A stretch of 64,000 nt of DNA from Chitinophaga sp. Cy-1792 (GTDB lineage: Bacteria > Bacteroidota > Bacteroidia > Chitinophagales > Chitinophagaceae): assembly GCF_011752935.1 (NCBI RefSeq), contig NZ_VWWO01000001.1, positions 682,001 through 746,000 of the forward strand. The letters are read 5' to 3'. The position numbers and the translations under genes are program-made. Under the pieces are notes generated by a model. It was given only the letters and a program-made list of their open reading frames with translations. It was not told the DNA's origin and did no database searches. Positions 60,474 to 64,000 of the stretch are shown piece by piece (positions within the stretch are counted from its first letter, which is position 1; every line of letters starts with the position of its first letter).

Positions 60474-60509
60474 CGTTAAAAACCTTTATTTACTGTTAAT
60501 TATTGTTAA
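60474..60509. promoter_or_regulatory. Phased TGTTAA-like repeats, possible response-regulator site
   Basis: CGTTAA at 60474, TGTTAA at 60494 and TGTTAA at 60504 lie at multiples of 10 bp, and the intermediate 60484 position carries a degenerate CTTTAT. Same-face direct repeats of this kind are the usual target of OmpR/PhoB-type regulators. They lie in the 140-bp divergent region between the GLPGLI operon and the kinase/regulator operon. Confidence 0.4.
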
Positions 60510-60538
60510 GGATTTCACCGCTTTTTCAGCGGATTAGA

Positions 60539-60546
60539 TAGTTTTG
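60539..60546 (+). promoter_or_regulatory. -7 element (TAGTTTTG) of the histidine kinase operon
   Basis: A TAnnTTTG match 19 bp before the kinase ATG; no clear -33 box, which would fit an activator-dependent promoter. Confidence 0.4.
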
Positions 60547-60565
60547 TTGAAGATCAATCTTAATT

Positions 60566-62044
60566 ATGCGTCAACGTATCAGAAATATTCTTACCCTGAT
60601 GAGTATCTGTATTCTTGGAATTTTCCTTTTCCAGGCATACTGGCTCTATAACTCCTACCGTATCAGGGAGGAACAATTCAATAAAGAAATTAATGATGCT
60701 TTGCGCAATGCCGTTTTTAACCAGCAGTATTCTGATGTACGCAGATATATACGATATTATAGCAAAGACCGTGACTCGATAAAGCTGAATATGAAAGGTT
60801 ATGCCATCCAGCTGGAAGAAATCGGAATGCCCAGAGACGGAAAACATGGCCCCACCTTCAGAACCCCGCCACCACACCACCATGATGGCGACAGAGACAG
60901 GCCGCCATTCCCGCCGGAACCCTTCCCGACAGACTCACCTGCACGTATATACGCAGATACACTGGCCCGGCAGATTTCTGAATACCTGATTACCAATAAA
61001 TATAACGACAGCGCTGCCCTGGTAAAACTCGATTCTACCTTTAAATCAGAGCTTAACAGCCGTCAGATCATAACAAAATATAAACTGGATACTTTTCATA
61101 TGAGCTTCAATGGCTTTGAACGGGAAAGTTTCCGTGATAGTATCCGTAAAAGGGAACCTAACCAAACCAGGAAAATTCCTTTTAATCCGGGTACCAATCT
61201 CTTTGTACAGGCGGTATTTGAATCGCCACTCCAGTTTATTATCCAGAAGATGCTGTGGACGCTCGTCAGCTCCCTGCTGCTGCTCGTACTCACTACCATG
61301 TGCTTTATTTACATGCTGCGTACCATCCTCAAACAAAAGAAACTGTCGGAAGTGAAGAATGACTTTATCAACAACATGACACATGAGCTGAAAACGCCCA
61401 TTGCTACTGTGTCTGCCGCTGTTGAAGCCCTTCAGAACTTCAATGCACTGAACGATCAGCGCAAGACACAAACCTATCTGGATATCTCCAAGAAAGAATT
61501 GCAACGCCTATCCGACCTGGTGGAAAAAGTATTGCACATCGCTGCAGAAGAGAAAGAAGAAATTGAATTATTCAGAGAAGAAACCGACCTTACAGAAGTG
61601 GTGGACAACATACTTTCCACCCATCAGCTGAAAGCGACCAAACCATTACAGATTCGCTTCGATAACAATTTGAAAAACGAAACTGTTCTGGTAGATAAAT
61701 CGCATATCGCCAATGCCATCAACAACCTGATAGATAATGCCATCAAATATTCAGGAGAAACGGTAAATATCTATATTCAGATATCGGCAGACAACGACAT
61801 GCTGATCATTAAAGTAAAAGATAATGGCATTGGTATCCCACGTAGTTACCAGTACGATATCTTTGATAAATTCTTCCGGGTACCTACCGGTAATCTGCAT
61901 AACGTAAAAGGGTTCGGACTGGGCCTCAGCTATGTGAAGCGGATCGTGGAAATGCACGGTGGTACTATCTCTGTTCATAGTGAACAGGATAAAGGCAGTG
62001 AGTTTACCATTATTATCCCGGGAGCAATATCTTCCAAAAAATAA
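60566..62044 (+). CDS. Two-component sensor histidine kinase
   Basis: A 492-residue membrane kinase. Helices at ~9-29 and ~229-252 flank a ~200-residue extracytoplasmic sensor with a His/Pro/Asp-rich stretch at 88-126 ('PPPHHHDGDRDRPPFPPEP'). The HisKA domain has the phospho-accepting His273 in 'FINNMTHELKTPIATVSA'. The ATP-binding domain has N-box 'AINNLIDNAIKYSG', G1 'VKDNGIGIP' and G2 'GFGLGLSYVKRIV'. There is no HAMP domain. The response regulator gene follows 13 bp downstream. The GLPGLI-receptor operon is divergent, suggesting it is the regulated target. Sensor ligand unknown; metal ions are a reasonable guess from the His/Asp-rich loop. Confidence 0.93.
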   Translation: MRQRIRNILTLMSICILGIFLFQAYWLYNSYRIREEQFNKEINDALRNAVFNQQYSDVRRYIRYYSKDRDSIKLNMKGYAIQLEEIGMPRDGKHGPTFRTPPPHHHDGDRDRPPFPPEPFPTDSPARIYADTLARQISEYLITNKYNDSAALVKLDSTFKSELNSRQIITKYKLDTFHMSFNGFERESFRDSIRKREPNQTRKIPFNPGTNLFVQAVFESPLQFIIQKMLWTLVSSLLLLVLTTMCFIYMLRTILKQKKLSEVKNDFINNMTHELKTPIATVSAAVEALQNFNALNDQRKTQTYLDISKKELQRLSDLVEKVLHIAAEEKEEIELFREETDLTEVVDNILSTHQLKATKPLQIRFDNNLKNETVLVDKSHIANAINNLIDNAIKYSGETVNIYIQISADNDMLIIKVKDNGIGIPRSYQYDIFDKFFRVPTGNLHNVKGFGLGLSYVKRIVEMHGGTISVHSEQDKGSEFTIIIPGAISSKK

Positions 62045-62057
62045 CCTATTCTCGATT

Positions 62058-62741
62058 ATGGCTAAAGTATTACTGATAGAAGACGAATGGCAGCTGGGGC
62101 AGATTGTTAAAGACAGTCTGGAAATGCGCGGATTTACCATGTTGTATGCCGCAGACGGAAAAGAAGGATTACATCTTTTCCAGACGGAGCATCCGGATGT
62201 GGTGGTGCTGGATATCATGATGCCGAATATGGACGGTTTTACGGTTACTGCTGAGATTCGTAAGCAGGACAAATACACGCCGATCATCTTCCTGACAGCA
62301 AAATCACAGACAGCAGATGTTGTACGCGGGTTTGAACTGGGAGGAAATGATTACCTGAAAAAGCCGTTTTCCATGGACGAGCTGATCGTGCGAATCAAAG
62401 CATTGCTCAAGCGCTTCGATGATCAGCCGGTACGTAACCTGGAAGAAGGAGCGGTGGCCATCGGTCAGTATATGTTTAACTATGCCAAACAAACCCTTAC
62501 CCGTAATAGCTCTACCGAGTTTTTATCGCACCGGGAAGCGGAGATTCTACGCCGCCTGTACGATAACAAAAATGAAGTAATGGAGCGGAAAACAGTTTTG
62601 CTGGACTTGTGGGGAGATGATAACTTTTTTAATGCCCGCAGCATGGATGTATTCATCACAAAGTTGCGCCGGTACCTGAAAGATGACACCAGAGTACAGA
62701 TCGTCAACATCCGCGGTGTTGGGTATAAGCTGATTTTCTAG
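62058..62741 (+). CDS. OmpR/PhoB-family response regulator
   Basis: A 227-residue regulator: receiver domain (1 to ~120) with the acidic pair in 'LLIEDEW', phospho-acceptor Asp52 in 'VVVLDIMMPNMDG' and the 'FLTAKSQ' Thr/Lys. The C-terminal winged-helix domain (~130-227) has 'FLSHREAEILRRLYDNKNEVMERKTVL' and the terminal 'IVNIRGVGYKLIF' hairpin typical of OmpR/PhoB. The ATG at 62058 follows the kinase stop by 13 bp. It would be phosphorylated by the upstream kinase and act on the phased repeats in the divergent region. Convergent with the LytS-type kinase, stops 2 bp apart. Confidence 0.95.
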   Translation: MAKVLLIEDEWQLGQIVKDSLEMRGFTMLYAADGKEGLHLFQTEHPDVVVLDIMMPNMDGFTVTAEIRKQDKYTPIIFLTAKSQTADVVRGFELGGNDYLKKPFSMDELIVRIKALLKRFDDQPVRNLEEGAVAIGQYMFNYAKQTLTRNSSTEFLSHREAEILRRLYDNKNEVMERKTVLLDLWGDDNFFNARSMDVFITKLRRYLKDDTRVQIVNIRGVGYKLIF

Positions 62742-62743
62742 TT

Positions 62744-63583
62744 TTATGCAGCAGGAATGGCTGCTTCCATTTCGGGGTTTACTTCAAAAATTATTTTCAC
62801 CCTTGTGCCTACGGGTGCCTTGTTTTCATTGAGCAGGTCTTCGATGTCTATGAAGCACCTGGAATTGAAGGTGGAGCGATAAAGTTCTATTCTTTCGAGG
62901 CAAATTTCCATGCCTTTCGACTGGTGAGAAGCCCCTGATTTCAAGTCGATATTGCAGCGCAGGGAAGCCAGGTCGCGGCCGATGCCATTGTCTTCCACCT
63001 CACATAATATTGTATTTTCCTGCAACTGTTTCCAGCGGATACACAACTGCTTAGCACCTTCTTTGGCCATTAATCCATGCCAGATGGCATTTTCGAGAAA
63101 GGGCTGTATCAGCATTCCCGGCAGGCGGATGGCAGCAGGGCTGATATCGGGATCTATTTCCACTGAATAATTAAAAGCCTCGCTGGTTCTGAGTCTTTCC
63201 AACCTGAGATAATAATCCAGCATATCCATTTCTTCCCTGAGGGAGAGCAGATTGGTGCCGGCGTGAAGCAGTACCATGCGCAGCAGTCTGGCGAAGCCGG
63301 AAACATATTCCTTTGCGCGGTCGTTTTCGCCGGTAAGGATGGCGCTATGGATGCCATTGAGGCAATTAAAGACGAAGTGTGGATTTATCTGTGATTTGAG
63401 GGTAGTCAGTTTCATATTTGCCAGCTGCTTGCGAAGCAGGCTGGTTTCTGCTTCCAGGAAGGCGTTGCGGCGTTCGGCGGCAGTAAGCCGGGCCTTGGCG
63501 GCCTGCAGGGAATTTTGTGTCCGCAGGAGCAAAACCAGTAACACCAGCGCGATGAGCGCAGTAATCAGGAATAAAATAGACAT
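62744..63583 (-). CDS. LytS/YehU-type sensor histidine kinase
   Basis: A 279-residue membrane kinase with one N-terminal helix (~2-20) and a coiled-coil region (~22-60), then the His_kinase domain of the PF06580 type: His69 in 'LKSQINPHFVFNCLNGI'. The ATP site contains 'IQPFLENAIWHGLM' (N-box) and 'VEDNGIGRDLAS'. It has no extracytoplasmic sensor, so input must come through the single helix or a partner. Such kinases pair with LytTR regulators; none is encoded in the window, so this one is an orphan here. It is convergent with the OmpR-type regulator and divergent from pheS. Confidence 0.92.
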   Translation of the reverse strand: MSILFLITALIALVLLVLLLRTQNSLQAAKARLTAAERRNAFLEAETSLLRKQLANMKLTTLKSQINPHFVFNCLNGIHSAILTGENDRAKEYVSGFARLLRMVLLHAGTNLLSLREEMDMLDYYLRLERLRTSEAFNYSVEIDPDISPAAIRLPGMLIQPFLENAIWHGLMAKEGAKQLCIRWKQLQENTILCEVEDNGIGRDLASLRCNIDLKSGASHQSKGMEICLERIELYRSTFNSRCFIDIEDLLNENKAPVGTRVKIIFEVNPEMEAAIPAA

Positions 63584-63632
63584 ATACAGATTTGCGGTTG
63601 AAAATATACAACTTTTGCCCTGTTTTTATCAC

Positions 63633-63664
63633 TTTGCGGAAGATGTCCTAAACACTTATCTTTG
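63633..63664 (+). promoter_or_regulatory. Bacteroidota promoter of pheS
   Basis: TTTG (63633-63636), a 20-bp spacer and TATCTTTG (63657-63664) match both consensus boxes. The -7 box ends 6 bp before the pheS ATG, so the transcript should begin at or just before the start codon. Confidence 0.7.
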
Positions 63665-63670
63665 TTGTTT

Positions 63671-64000
63671 ATGGAACAGTTAGTACAGCAAATAGCAGCC
63701 TACAAAGAGGAAATTCTGGCCTACGTGCCCGAAACAGCAGCGGATCTGGAACAATACCGCATCAAATTCCTGGGTACCAAAGGTATCGTGAAAGCCCTTT
63801 TTGGGGAAATGAAGCAGGTGCCTAACGACCGTAAGAAAGAATTCGGTCAGATCCTGAACGAATTTAAACAGCTGGCTGAATCACACTATGAGCAGTTTAG
63901 CAACCTGAAAGAAGCCGATGGCGGCCCTCAGGAAGATACAGACTTCACATTACCTGCAGCACCACACAGACTGGGTACACGTCACCCTATCAGCCTGGTG
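63671..64000 (+). CDS. pheS: Phenylalanyl-tRNA synthetase alpha subunit, N-terminal part (cut by window end)
   Basis: The 110 codons present begin 'MEQLVQQIAAYKEEILAYV' and continue with the coiled-coil arm typical of PheS ('KFLGTKGIVKALFGEMKQV', 'RKKEFGQILNEFKQ'), reaching 'HRLGTRHPISLV', the start of the catalytic domain. PheS with PheT forms the heterotetramer that charges tRNA-Phe. The remaining ~230 residues lie beyond the window. A consensus promoter stands directly before the ATG. Confidence 0.95.
   Translation, partial: MEQLVQQIAAYKEEILAYVPETAADLEQYRIKFLGTKGIVKALFGEMKQVPNDRKKEFGQILNEFKQLAESHYEQFSNLKEADGGPQEDTDFTLPAAPHRLGTRHPISLV

Overview
This 64 kb window is chromosomal DNA of a member of the Bacteroidota, most likely a Chitinophaga-like member of the Chitinophagaceae. 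The evidence is the gene content: GLPGLI-family protein, TamB/TamL pair, OMP_b-brl_3-type receptor, PNGase F-II-type glycosidase, DUF2480, DUF3472, LytS-type kinase and futalosine-pathway menaquinone synthesis. Promoters of the Bacteroidota type (TTTG, about 20 bp, TAnnTTTG) recur, and Shine-Dalgarno sequences are rare. I see no tRNA, rRNA, insertion sequence, prophage, CRISPR array or integrase. It reads as ordinary core and accessory chromosome, partial at both ends (a PpiD-like foldase at the left, pheS at the right).

Layout. 1-5.2 kb: periplasmic foldase, DUF2480, CorA, a DUF3472 secreted protein, an RlpA-like lipoprotein and a candidate small RNA. 5.4-15.6 kb: a PoxB-like pyruvate oxidase, then the tamB-tamL outer-membrane assembly pair (minus strand) and a small secreted protein. 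15.8-21.9 kb: the gltB-gltD glutamate synthase operon. 22.4-24.6 kb: tandem secreted paralogues of unknown function. 24.6-29.4 kb: a GHL10 glycosidase, an exonuclease, an MscS channel and methylglyoxal synthase. 29.7-34.8 kb: an Nfu Fe-S carrier, a PNGase F-II-like enzyme, a pnuC-nadR NAD salvage pair, mtgA and tsaC/sua5. 34.9-41.4 kb: a C1 peptidase, an acetyltransferase, polA, an ArsC-like protein and a glycosyltransferase. 41.5-49 kb: a tiny lipoprotein, a degenerate arginase-fold protein, two LprI-like proteins, a paired M16 peptidase and two retropepsin-like proteases. 49.2-56.6 kb: mqnC, a lipoprotein, an acetyltransferase, an amino acid permease, a Tat-exported TIM-barrel protein and a surface lipoprotein. 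56.7-62.7 kb: an outer-membrane receptor plus GLPGLI operon divergent from a histidine kinase/response regulator operon. 62.7-64 kb: a LytS-type kinase and pheS.

The most system-like locus is 56.7-62.7 kb. The receptor-like barrel and the GLPGLI protein both carry Gly/Arg-rich insertions, and the divergent kinase has a His/Pro/Asp-rich extracytoplasmic loop. The shared intergenic region carries TGTTAA-like words in 10-bp phase, as expected for an OmpR-type regulator site. A second point is a C-terminal domain shared by three secreted proteins (15.6, 22.4 and 23.5 kb). Other notable items are an arginase-fold protein missing metal ligands, several promoters that sit almost on the start codon, and a terminator whose U-tract doubles as the next promoter's upstream element. 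All functional calls come from reading the translated sequence; no database search was run.
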